A stretch of DNA of 64,000 bases, from NCBI GenBank assembly GCA_017431515.1, contig JAFRKV010000023.1:62001-126000 (forward strand), read 5' to 3'. How positions within the stretch are numbered: the stretch's first letter is position 1; each line of letters begins with the position of its first letter. The notes beneath the pieces are model-generated. The model was not told the DNA's origin, made no database searches, and saw only the letters and a program-made list of their open reading frames with translations. The position numbers and the translations under genes were made by a program. Of this stretch, positions 1 through 7,926 are shown piece after piece. Source of the DNA: Lachnospiraceae bacterium. GTDB lineage: Bacteria; Bacillota; Clostridia; Lachnospirales; Lachnospiraceae.

Positions 1-2
1 CT

Positions 3-1022
3 GTGGCGGTGGCGGATCCCGCAGGAAAAAGCGATGCCGACCTGGTGGAGGAAGTGATGCCCGCCATCGTGGCGATCACCACCATGAGCACCGTGGAATA
101 CAGCACCATCTGGGGCGAACGGGGCACTTATGACAGCGAAAGCGCCGGCTCCGGGATCATTATGCTGCAGGATGAGGACAATCTTTATATTGTGACCAAT
201 GCCCATGTGGCAGAGGGAGCCAATACGCTGGTAGTGCAGTTCATTGACGGGAGCGATGCGGAAGGAGCGCTGCGGGGCTCCGATACCACAAGAGATCTTG
301 CCGTCATCGAAGTGCCGCTTGCGGAGATCGATCCGGAGACCCTTTCTGCCATCCGTGTGGCACCGGTGGGAGACAGTACCGCACTTCGGGTGGGAGATCC
401 TGCCATCGCCATCGGCAATGCCCTCGGCTACGGCCAGTCGATCACAAAGGGCGTCATCAGCGCGCTGGATCGCGAGGTGACGGCGACCGACAGCCAGACC
501 GGCATATCCATCATGAACCACTGCATTCAGACGGATGCGGCCATCAACCCCGGCAATTCCGGAGGAGCTCTTTTGAATGCCAAGGGGGAAGTGGTCGGGA
601 TCAACGAGATCAAGTACACGAGCACCGACGTGGAAGGCATCGGCTATGCGATTCCCATGGCGACGGCAATGCCCGTGATTGAACAGATCATTGCCCGGGA
701 GGTCGTGCCGGAGGAACGGGCGGCGTTCCTCGGCATCCAGGGAATCGAGATCACACAGGAGGATGCGCAGCGGTATCAGATGCCCCTGGGGATCTATCTT
801 GCCCAGGTGGGTGAGGGAACCGCAGCGGAGCAGGCGGGGCTGCAGTCCGGCGATATTATGACTGCCATCGATGGCAATGATGTCTCGACACAGGAGGCCT
901 TAAGCCGCACCATGAGCTATTACGCCGCCGGCGATACCGCAGAGGTGACCTATATGCGCGCGGACAACGGGAAATACATCGAGCACCGGACGAAAGTAAC
1001 GTTCGGCAGCAGAAATGATTGA
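3..1022 (+). CDS. HtrA/DegP-like trypsin-family serine protease with C-terminal PDZ domain (5' end cut by window)
   Basis: Envelope quality-control endopeptidase that degrades misfolded exported proteins. The visible 339 residues carry the complete S1C triad: His68 in TNAHV, Asp98 in TRDLAV and Ser186 in NPGNSGG. One PDZ domain follows (about 232-335, with the GDIMTAIDG signature). HtrA proteins of this group normally begin with a cytoplasmic stretch and one membrane helix; neither is visible, and the frame is open to the window edge, so the GTG at 3 is probably internal and the true start lies upstream. The next gene starts 18 bases after the stop, so co-transcription is likely. The family call is firm; the substrate is unknown. 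Confidence 0.9.
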   Translation: MAVADPAGKSDADLVEEVMPAIVAITTMSTVEYSTIWGERGTYDSESAGSGIIMLQDEDNLYIVTNAHVAEGANTLVVQFIDGSDAEGALRGSDTTRDLAVIEVPLAEIDPETLSAIRVAPVGDSTALRVGDPAIAIGNALGYGQSITKGVISALDREVTATDSQTGISIMNHCIQTDAAINPGNSGGALLNAKGEVVGINEIKYTSTDVEGIGYAIPMATAMPVIEQIIAREVVPEERAAFLGIQGIEITQEDAQRYQMPLGIYLAQVGEGTAAEQAGLQSGDIMTAIDGNDVSTQEALSRTMSYYAAGDTAEVTYMRADNGKYIEHRTKVTFGSRND

Positions 1023-1040
1023 TTTGACAGGAAAGGAAGC

Positions 1041-2033
1041 ATGATGAAAAACAGAAGAAAGGTAACTGTATTTCTTGCCATTCTGATGGCATCCATCATC
1101 GCGCTGGCGGTGATTATGGGAGCGTTGTTCCTGGTCAGCCTGAACCGGCAGAACCAGCTGGCACAGCAGATTTCGGTGCTGACCACGGAAGTGGAGGGGC
1201 TGAATACGAAGTTGGCTTCACTGACGGGATCTTCCGTTGAAAAGACGACGGAGTCTCCGACGGGAGAGGTTGTGACAGCTGCGACAGAGACCGAAGCCGT
1301 TACAGAGACAGAGACGGAAGGCTATCAGGGAATGTATGATCCGGATACCTTTAATTATCTGGCACTCGGCAACAGTATCACGAAGCATACCGTTTGCGAT
1401 TACTGGTGGGGCACCTGGGGGATGGCTGCAACCAAGGCGGAGAAAGACTACCCGCACCTGTTGGCAGGGAAGCTTGCAAACTACTTCGGACCGGTGACCA
1501 TGCAGATCCTCAACATCTCCACCTGGGAGACACAAAGCTATGACCGTGCACAGACCTTATCTCTTCTGGATAATTATCTGGACGATACGTTAAATCTCGT
1601 CACGATTCAGCTCGGTGAAGATTGCTATGATATGACAACCTTTGAAAACGATTATATCGAGCTGATCAGATATATTCAGGCACGTGCACCGAATGCGCAC
1701 GTGATGGTGCTGGGAGATGTATGGAATTTCCCGCCGAGAGATGAACTTAAGATAGCGGCCTGTGTGAAAGCCGGTGTGCCGTATGTGGATCTGTCAGAGA
1801 TCCGGGACAATCCGGCTTACCAGTGCGGTCTCGGTACGGTTGTATACGGAGATGACGGGCAGCAGCATACCGTGGAGCATGCCGGTGCGGCAAAGCATCC
1901 GGGTGACTCCGGACATCAATATATGGCGGATAAGGCCTATGCAGCGTTGAATTATTGGGATGATACGGCGGGGGCGACGGCAGTGACAGTTGAGGGATCT
2001 CAGGACGAGAATGCTGCGCAGCCGGCGCAGTAA
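1041..2033 (+). CDS. Membrane-anchored SGNH/GDSL-type protein of the polysaccharide locus
   Basis: 330 residues: one N-terminal membrane helix (about 8-33), a Thr/Glu-rich linker (to about 95), then an SGNH-like domain starting with YLALGNSIT (candidate nucleophile Ser112) and ending with KHPGDSGH (candidate His286). Families of this fold deacetylate or acetylate glycans outside the membrane. The residue three before the His, usually the catalytic Asp, is Ala here, so activity is uncertain. It is clearly paralogous to the protein at 9935-10789 (same GNSIT, WWG.WGMAA and HP.D.G blocks). ATG 1041 follows GGAAAGGAAG; ATG 1044 is equally possible. Its place beside glycosyltransferases and an O-acetylation pair suggests work on the same polymer. 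Confidence 0.7.
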   Translation: MMKNRRKVTVFLAILMASIIALAVIMGALFLVSLNRQNQLAQQISVLTTEVEGLNTKLASLTGSSVEKTTESPTGEVVTAATETEAVTETETEGYQGMYDPDTFNYLALGNSITKHTVCDYWWGTWGMAATKAEKDYPHLLAGKLANYFGPVTMQILNISTWETQSYDRAQTLSLLDNYLDDTLNLVTIQLGEDCYDMTTFENDYIELIRYIQARAPNAHVMVLGDVWNFPPRDELKIAACVKAGVPYVDLSEIRDNPAYQCGLGTVVYGDDGQQHTVEHAGAAKHPGDSGHQYMADKAYAALNYWDDTAGATAVTVEGSQDENAAQPAQ

Positions 2034-2064
2034 GACAGATACAGCAGAAAAGAAGGAACCGCAG

Positions 2065-2994
2065 ATGAAAAAGAAGATCGTTGTGGCGCTTGGACACGAA
2101 GCATTGGGAAGAACGCTTCCGCAGCAGCAGGAGGCCGTGAAAAAAACTGCAAAAGCACTGGCGGCGCTGGTGTCGGATGATCTGAAGATTGTCGTGACCC
2201 ACAGCAACGGACCGCAGGTAGGCATGATCCACGCGGCAATGAATGAATTCGGACGGAACTATCCGGAATATACGATGGCGCCGATGTCCGTGTGCTCTGC
2301 AATGAGCCAGGGCTATATCGGCTACGATCTGCAGAATGCACTGCGGGAGGCATTGCTTTCCCGCGGCATCTACCGGACGGTCTCCACCGTCCTGACACAG
2401 GTATGTGTGGATCCTTATGATGAGGCTTTTTACCATCCGACGAAGATCATCGGCCGCATCATGACGGCGGAAGAAGCCGAGATGGAAGAAAAAAAGGGAA
2501 ACAGCGTGACTGAGGTGGAAGGCGGCTACCGCCGGATCGTGGCGGCGCCGAAGCCCATTGATATTGTGGAACTGGATGCGATCCGTACCCTCGTGGACGC
2601 GGATCAGATCGTGATCGCCTGCGGCGGCGGCGGGATTCCCGTGCTGATGCAGGGCGACCGCCTGAGAGGAGCGAGCGCCGTGATCGAAAAGGATCTGGCG
2701 GCAGGGAAGCTGGCGGAGCTTCTGGAGGCGGATCTCTTTTTGATCCTGACCGGTGTGGAAAAGGTCTGCACGGGGTTTGAAACCGAACAGGAGAAGCCCA
2801 TCGATACGATGACGACGGAAGAGGCCGCAAAATATCTGGCGGCAGGAGAATTCGGCGAAGGCACCATGGAGCCGAAGATCGTGGCAGCCATGGCATTCAT
2901 CGGCGATTCCGCCATCCGGAAAACCGTGATCACCGATCCCGCCCATGCGGTGGAAGCACTGCGCGGCCAGACCGGGACAACGATTGTAAAGTAG
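2065..2994 (+). CDS. arcC: Carbamate kinase
   Basis: Catalyses reversible phosphoryl transfer between carbamoyl phosphate and ADP, giving ATP, carbamate and then ammonia and CO2, usually as the last step of arginine deiminase or purine/agmatine catabolism. The 309 residues match the family length and show THSNGPQVG, the FYHPTKIIG block, ACGGGGIPV, a KDLA motif and GTMEPK. The usual N-terminal ALGGNAL loop reads ALGHEALG. ATG 2065 is chosen because AGAAGGAA lies just upstream; in-frame codons back to 1990 overlap the preceding gene. No arginine deiminase or carbamoyltransferase gene is nearby, so its pathway cannot be read from context. It lies 31 bases after the SGNH gene and 7 before a glycosyltransferase. 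Confidence 0.9.
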   Translation: MKKKIVVALGHEALGRTLPQQQEAVKKTAKALAALVSDDLKIVVTHSNGPQVGMIHAAMNEFGRNYPEYTMAPMSVCSAMSQGYIGYDLQNALREALLSRGIYRTVSTVLTQVCVDPYDEAFYHPTKIIGRIMTAEEAEMEEKKGNSVTEVEGGYRRIVAAPKPIDIVELDAIRTLVDADQIVIACGGGGIPVLMQGDRLRGASAVIEKDLAAGKLAELLEADLFLILTGVEKVCTGFETEQEKPIDTMTTEEAAKYLAAGEFGEGTMEPKIVAAMAFIGDSAIRKTVITDPAHAVEALRGQTGTTIVK

Positions 2995-3001
2995 GTAATC
3001 T

Positions 3002-3901
3002 ATGGCACAGAAAAAAGTGCAGATCTTACTGTCTGCCTACAATGGTGAAAAATACATCCGCACACAGCTGGACAGCATTCTCGCCCAGACCTGGGAAAAC
3101 CTTGAGATTCTGGTGCGGGACGACGGGTCTTCCGATCAGACGCTGTCCATCCTTTCGGAATATGAAACGCAGCATCCCAATGTGAAGGTCTACCGGGAAG
3201 AAAACATCGGGCTCGTGCAGAGTTTTTTGAAACTCCTGACCTACAGTGATGCGGATTATATCGGGTTTTCTGACCAGGATGATTACTGGCTGCCGGAAAA
3301 GGTGGAACGCGCAGCGGAGAAGCTTGCCCCCTGCACCGGACCGGCGCTTTACTGCAGTAATCAGAAGCTTGTGGATGATGACTTAAAGGAACTTCCCGGA
3401 GAGACAGTGCCGGAGCCCCAGCCGGGTTTCGGAAATGCCGTGATCGAGAGCATGTGCACCGGCTGCACGGTACTCATGAACCGGGAGTTAAGAGACATCG
3501 TGGTGGGAAAAGGGATCCCGCAGCATGCGATCTGGCATGACTGGTGGTGCTACATGGTGGCGACCTATCTCGGAACGATGATCTTTGACAAAAATGCGTA
3601 TATTCTCTACCGGCAGCATGCGGACAACGAGCTGGGCAGCAGTCGTTCCGCATGGCAGATGATCAAAAACAAGTGGGATTTCCTGAAGAAGACCAGAGGG
3701 TGTCTCGGCGCGCAGCTGAAGGATTTTCAGGAGCGGTTTCGCGGGATTCCGGAAAAGGATGCGCTGGTGGATCTTTTGCTTGCGTCGGAGCACAGCATTG
3801 GCGCCCGGTGGAAGCTGGTTTTCAAAAAGGAAATCTATCGCCAGAAACCGCTGGATCAGGTTGTGGTGCGGTTTCTTTATCTTTGTAACAAGATGCTTTA
3901 A
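3002..3901 (+). CDS. Family 2 glycosyltransferase (rhamnosyltransferase-like)
   Basis: Cytoplasmic GT-A enzyme expected to add one sugar to a lipid-linked polysaccharide precursor. 299 residues. The nucleotide-binding start VQILLSAYNGEKYI and RDDGSSDQT are followed by GFSDQDDYWLPEK, where Asp91-Asp94 supply the DXD-type metal site; this combination is typical of rhamnosyl/galactosyl transferases of O-antigen and wall polysaccharide clusters. There is no membrane segment. ATG 3002 comes 7 bases after the carbamate kinase stop, and the following MBOAT gene starts 11 bases after this stop, so translation of the three is probably linked. Donor and acceptor cannot be deduced. Confidence 0.85.
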   Translation: MAQKKVQILLSAYNGEKYIRTQLDSILAQTWENLEILVRDDGSSDQTLSILSEYETQHPNVKVYREENIGLVQSFLKLLTYSDADYIGFSDQDDYWLPEKVERAAEKLAPCTGPALYCSNQKLVDDDLKELPGETVPEPQPGFGNAVIESMCTGCTVLMNRELRDIVVGKGIPQHAIWHDWWCYMVATYLGTMIFDKNAYILYRQHADNELGSSRSAWQMIKNKWDFLKKTRGCLGAQLKDFQERFRGIPEKDALVDLLLASEHSIGARWKLVFKKEIYRQKPLDQVVVRFLYLCNKML

Positions 3902-3912
3902 AAAGGATTTTT

Positions 3913-5316
3913 ATGTTATTCTCGTCAATGTTCTTTCTCTGGGTATTTCTGCCGATTGTGCTGATCTTATCCAGAATCATCAAAAAAGGGGGGCAGAATC
4001 TTCTGCTCCTGATCGCAAGCCTGGTCTTTTACGCATGGGGCGAGCCGCGCTACATCGTGCTGATGCTCCTTGCGATTTTTGTCAACTGGCTGATCGTGCT
4101 TCTCATGGCGCGTTTTTCCAAGGCGAAAAAGCTGCTTCTCATACTGACGGTGTTTTTCAACGTCGGTATGCTCGGCATTTACAAATACACCGATTTTATC
4201 ATCAATATCATCAACCGCATCGCCAATCACGAGGTGTTTGCGCCGGCAGAGATCGTGCTGCCCATCGGCATCTCCTTTTTCACGTTCCAGGCGATGAGTT
4301 ATGTCTTTGATTACTACCGCGGCGAATATCCGGAGGAAAAAAACATCCTGAACGTCGCGCTCTACATTTCCTTTTTCCCGCAGCTGATCGCGGGTCCCAT
4401 CGTCAAATACAAGGATATCCGTACCCAGATCCATAACCGGCAGATGACGCCGGAAAAGACGGCGCTGGGCATCCGGCGGTTTATTTACGGACTCGGCAAA
4501 AAAGTGCTGATTGCCAATACCATCGCCTACGGCGTGGATCAGATCTACGGACTCCAGCCCATGTATATCACGGGAAAAATGGCATGGGTTGCGGCCATCG
4601 GCTACATGCTGCAGATCTACTATGATTTTTCCGGATATTCCGATATGGCCATCGGCCTATCCAAAATGTTCGGCTTCAGCATCACGGAAAACTTCCGTTA
4701 TCCCTACATTTCCACTTCCATTCAGGAATTCTGGAGGCGCTGGCATATCTCGCTGGGAGCCTGGTTTCGTGAGTATGTCTATATCCCGCTGGGCGGCAAC
4801 CGGAAAGGACAGGGGCGCACCTATTTCAACATCCTGGTCGTTTTTGCGATCACGGGTCTCTGGCATGGCGCGGATGCGGCCTTCATTGTCTGGGGATTAT
4901 GGCACGGGCTGCTGCAGGTGATTGAGCGGATCGGCTGGGGAAAGGTGCTGCGAAAATGTCCGCCCCTGGGGTGGATCTATACGAGCCTTGCAGTGATGAT
5001 CGGGTGGATTCTGTTCCGCCTTGTGAATGTGGAGCTGACCTTTGAAATGCTGAAAAGATTGTTCCAGCCATGGCTTTACACCTTGAGCGCCTATTCCATC
5101 TGGGAGCTCATCACCCACCGGATGGTGGTGGCGATGATTGTCGGCATTCTTTTGATGGGGCCGCTGCAGATGCTGTTTCAGCGGTTCTTCCAGAAGGCCT
5201 TCAAATATATCCGCTACGGCTGGCTTGACATGGTATTTTGCGGCGTGGTTCTTTTCCTCTCAATCCTGAGCCTCGCAGCAAACACCTATAATCCGTTTAT
5301 ATACTTCCGTTTTTGA
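3913..5316 (+). CDS. MBOAT-family O-acyltransferase (AlgI/DltB-like)
   Basis: Polytopic membrane protein that moves acyl groups, usually acetyl, across the membrane for modification of an extracellular polymer. 467 residues, mostly hydrophobic helices. The family core is present: YYDFSGYSDMAIG (about 236-248), FWRRWHISL (His278), IPLGGNRKG, and the near-invariant histidine in TGLWHG (His318). It is followed, after a structured 179-base gap, by an AlgX/AlgJ-like protein, the usual partner that completes acetyl transfer outside. Together they point to O-acetylation of the polysaccharide made by the surrounding glycosyltransferases. ATG 3913 follows AAAAGGA. Confidence 0.92.
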   Translation: MLFSSMFFLWVFLPIVLILSRIIKKGGQNLLLLIASLVFYAWGEPRYIVLMLLAIFVNWLIVLLMARFSKAKKLLLILTVFFNVGMLGIYKYTDFIINIINRIANHEVFAPAEIVLPIGISFFTFQAMSYVFDYYRGEYPEEKNILNVALYISFFPQLIAGPIVKYKDIRTQIHNRQMTPEKTALGIRRFIYGLGKKVLIANTIAYGVDQIYGLQPMYITGKMAWVAAIGYMLQIYYDFSGYSDMAIGLSKMFGFSITENFRYPYISTSIQEFWRRWHISLGAWFREYVYIPLGGNRKGQGRTYFNILVVFAITGLWHGADAAFIVWGLWHGLLQVIERIGWGKVLRKCPPLGWIYTSLAVMIGWILFRLVNVELTFEMLKRLFQPWLYTLSAYSIWELITHRMVVAMIVGILLMGPLQMLFQRFFQKAFKYIRYGWLDMVFCGVVLFLSILSLAANTYNPFIYFRF

Positions 5317-5324
5317 CAGTAGTC

Positions 5325-5462
5325 GACACAGAAGCCGCAATCCTTTTCCGCAGAAACACTCTCGTTCTGTGGAAAACGTTGCGGTTCTAAATGAGCAAAG
5401 AACGTTCATTAAGAACCGACGTTTTCCAAGGTTCTGCTCCAAAGGATTGACGTCTTCTGGTC
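5325..5462 (+). repeat. Long imperfect inverted repeat (foldback) between MBOAT and AlgX-like genes
   Basis: The left arm (about 5325-5395) pairs with the right arm (about 5405-5462). Matching blocks are CAATCCTTT with AAAGGATTG, GCAGAA with TTCTGC, TGGAAAACG with CGTTTTCCA, CGGTTCT with AGAACCG, and CATT with AATG; the loop is short. The left arm carries about 12 extra unpaired bases. No T-run follows, so it is not a standard terminator. The 179-base gap holds no gene. It could be an mRNA-level control or processing site inside the operon, or a remnant foldback element. Confidence 0.65.
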
Positions 5463-5495
5463 TCCGAGGTTTCTAAAAACCATGAGGACAACCAT

Positions 5496-6617
5496 ATGAG
5501 TACAAAACGCGCTCTCGCATGGAGGATTATGTTCCTGTGTTTTCTGATTCTGCCGACGATCGTGTACTTCGCGGTCAAGGACAGACTCCCTGCGATGGAT
5601 TACGAAAATAAGGCGAAGATGGGGTTTCCGGTGCTGACAAAGGAGACCTACGTTTACTATCCGAATGATCTGACCACCTACTACAACGAGAATCTGCCTT
5701 TCCGCAACCAGATGGTGGCACTCAATAATTACGGGTTGTACAGGATCTTCGATGACTCTGCGTCAAGCCGCGTGCTGCTGGGGAAGAACAATTTCATGTT
5801 TTACAATGACCCCAACGACGGCACCAACGTGATGGATTATAAGGGGTTTGCGTATTTCTCACCGGATCATCTGGCGCAGGTGACAAATAACCTGCGGGAG
5901 ACAGCACGTATCCTGAAGGAGAAGGGATGTGAATTCTGGATTCTGATCGTGCCGGATAAGGATCATGTCTACAGTGAGAACATGCCGGACTATATCATCG
6001 GACCCAATTATTCGAGAGCACACGGTTTGCTTCAGTTCCTGAACGATAACACGGATTTGAACGTGGTCTATCCGCTGCCGGAGCTCCTCGTGCAAAAGGA
6101 AGAATATGAAGACCAGATGCTTTACTATCATTATGATACCCATTGGAACGACCTGGGCGCCTATGTCGGGGTGAAGCGGCTTTTGGATGCCATGGGACTG
6201 CCCTCCTCGTCACTGTGGGAACTGACCCTGACGGAGAACAATAAATCGGAGTACGACCTGGCAGATCTTCTTTGCATCCGGGAATTTCTCCATGATGACG
6301 AAGGGTATGACATCGAGGATCCGGAATGGGAAGAGGCAACCCTTCTGGAGGAGTCGGAATTCGGTACCGTGCGTTATGTCTGTGAGAATGAAGACGCGGA
6401 TCCCAGGAAGGTTCTCTTTATCCGCGACTCCTTCGGCGAGCAGGCGCTGCCGTATTTTGCCCGTCATTTCAGAGAGACTGTCTCCGAGCGTCGGGATCAT
6501 TCCTTTGTGTTTGCCACCCAGGACGAAATCTTCGACCGGGAGCAGCCGGACGTCTTTGTGATGGAGATCTCCGAACGCTACCTCGGATTTTTCCTTTCCT
6601 GGCGGTATTTTCAGTAG
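5496..6617 (+). CDS. AlgX/AlgJ-like SGNH acetyltransferase, membrane-anchored
   Basis: Expected to accept acetyl groups delivered by the upstream MBOAT protein and place them on the exported polysaccharide. 373 residues: one N-terminal membrane anchor (about 8-26) and an extracytoplasmic AlgX/DltD-like domain. The signature DTHWND supplies Asp214 and His216, and the late block LFIRDSFGE supplies Ser312, the same layout as the AlgX/AlgJ triad. ATG 5496 follows GAGGACA. A strong intrinsic terminator (6631-6666) ends this transcription unit. Substrate specificity is inferred only from neighbours. Confidence 0.85.
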   Translation: MSTKRALAWRIMFLCFLILPTIVYFAVKDRLPAMDYENKAKMGFPVLTKETYVYYPNDLTTYYNENLPFRNQMVALNNYGLYRIFDDSASSRVLLGKNNFMFYNDPNDGTNVMDYKGFAYFSPDHLAQVTNNLRETARILKEKGCEFWILIVPDKDHVYSENMPDYIIGPNYSRAHGLLQFLNDNTDLNVVYPLPELLVQKEEYEDQMLYYHYDTHWNDLGAYVGVKRLLDAMGLPSSSLWELTLTENNKSEYDLADLLCIREFLHDDEGYDIEDPEWEEATLLEESEFGTVRYVCENEDADPRKVLFIRDSFGEQALPYFARHFRETVSERRDHSFVFATQDEIFDREQPDVFVMEISERYLGFFLSWRYFQ

Positions 6618-6630
6618 AGAATGGGCACAT

Positions 6631-6666
6631 AAAAAGACCATGCGGCGAAACTGCATGGTCTTTTTT
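6631..6666. terminator. Bidirectional intrinsic terminator
   Basis: A perfect 13-bp stem (AAAAAGACCATGC with its complement) has a loop of about 9 bases and T-runs on both sides. It separates the AlgX-like gene from the convergent gene ending at 6684 and should serve both strands. Confidence 0.9.
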
Positions 6667-6683
6667 GAGAAATGAAATTGAGT

Positions 6684-7604
6684 TTACTGGGTCATGACCT
6701 TTTGGACGGTGTCCATAGCTTCCAGACGCTGGGTCGCTTCCCGGGCTTCCTCGATGGTCTGCTCCTTGGTGTAAGCGTTCTCGATGGCGTTGAAGTTCTG
6801 CAACGTGCGGTTTGCGACGCCGGCTTCCACAGCCATCTCTTCGTTGAGCTCCGCGTTGTTTTCTTTCAGCTGCTCGGCGCGCTTTTCGCGGGACGCAATC
6901 TCATTGTCATAGGAATATTTGCTGATCTCGCCGTCGCGGTACATCCGGGAAAGCTGTTGGTCGCTGATCCCGGCGTAGGTTTCGATCTTACGATCCGGGG
7001 AATCCGCGCCCACGTCCACACGCACCGGTTCCGAGGGTTTCTGCTCTTCCGGCGTGCCTTTGATGGCTTCCGCCCGCTTCTCCTGGGCTTCCTGTGCGGC
7101 TTTGATCAGCTCCGCGCGTTTCTCCTGTGATTCTTTCAGGCGCTCAAGTGCGTTGGTTTCATTTTTGTCTTCGGCCCGGTCACGGGCTTCCTTTGCACGA
7201 TCATTGGCCGCATCGACCCGGTTGGCGTCGTCTTTGTTGCGGTCTGCCGTATCCTTGGCGCGGTCGATCTGACCTGCGTCGCCGGTCTCTTTTGCCCGCT
7301 GATCCGCATCTTCCGTACGGAAATCATCTTCCTTCGGCACTGTCTTTGCGGCATCCTTGTCACCGCCGGTGACTTTGACGGAAGACTCCTCCGTCAGTTT
7401 GTCCACGCCGTCCGGGCTGGCCTGTACCGTGTCGCCGTCTTTGGAAACGGATACGACGTTTTCCAGTTCTTTCTCCGGGGCGTTGGCGCGATCCGCCTGT
7501 GTCTTTTGATCTTTTTGCGCCTGATCCGGACGGAGGCCGGTCTGTACCGGAGAGGGCTGTGTGATGGGGGTGTTGCTGAATCCGTTCATGTTCACATCTG
7601 CCAT
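6684..7604 (-). CDS. Hypothetical highly charged, helical protein
   Basis: Not recognised. 306 residues, extremely rich in Glu, Asp, Lys, Arg, Ala and Gln. Residues about 85-190 form a long alternating acidic/basic stretch, with repeated KRAE and AQEAQEKRAE units, that looks like a single extended helix or coiled coil. The less biased C-terminal third (ISDQQLSRMYRDGEISKYSY onward) is probably folded. No signal peptide, membrane segment or enzyme motif is seen. ATG 7604 is preceded by AGGAAAGAAGGGA. It is transcribed alone, convergent with the polysaccharide operon. The short Asn/Pro-rich N-terminus resembles those of small motility- or scaffold-associated proteins, but no function is claimed. 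Confidence 0.8.
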   Translation of the reverse strand: MADVNMNGFSNTPITQPSPVQTGLRPDQAQKDQKTQADRANAPEKELENVVSVSKDGDTVQASPDGVDKLTEESSVKVTGGDKDAAKTVPKEDDFRTEDADQRAKETGDAGQIDRAKDTADRNKDDANRVDAANDRAKEARDRAEDKNETNALERLKESQEKRAELIKAAQEAQEKRAEAIKGTPEEQKPSEPVRVDVGADSPDRKIETYAGISDQQLSRMYRDGEISKYSYDNEIASREKRAEQLKENNAELNEEMAVEAGVANRTLQNFNAIENAYTKEQTIEEAREATQRLEAMDTVQKVMTQ

Positions 7605-7788
7605 AAGAATCCCTTCTTTCCTGAATACAATCCATCATGGTTAAGAGCTATGAAAGCGCATCTTTTCGACATCATCTCTATATGGCGACATAGCTTTAGA
7701 ATAGTATATCTGAATTTTCAGAAAAAATCCAGTCTTTTTTTGAAAAGTATCGACAAAAGAGTAAAAATTAAATATGCTTTTAATCGGA

Positions 7789-7817
7789 TTGCGGAATAAG
7801 GGCAGAATCGCTATACT
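7789..7817 (+). promoter_or_regulatory. Sigma-A-type promoter for the 7927 glycosyltransferase
   Basis: TTGCGG (7789-7794), a 17-base spacer and TATACT (7812-7817) give a leader of about 100 bases before ATG 7927. The 7605-7926 gap holds this promoter and, divergently, the undefined start region of the minus-strand gene; no other gene is seen in it. Confidence 0.6.
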
Positions 7818-7926
7818 TAAGAAGATGTTGGAATGTGTTGCATTCTGCATTCTAACCCATTGGGACGTGAACCGTCACAAGGGGGCGCGGGTTGGAGAAT
7901 TATTCGATCGCGCGCGGGGAGAAGGC

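Noticed and set aside
1747-2946. Long open frame on the minus strand opposite carbamate kinase
   Set aside because: No ribosome site or family resemblance, and the plus-strand protein is a clear ArcC; high-GC codon bias creates open antisense frames. The same applies to long antisense frames at 17918-19492, 23378-25357 and 54738-56363.
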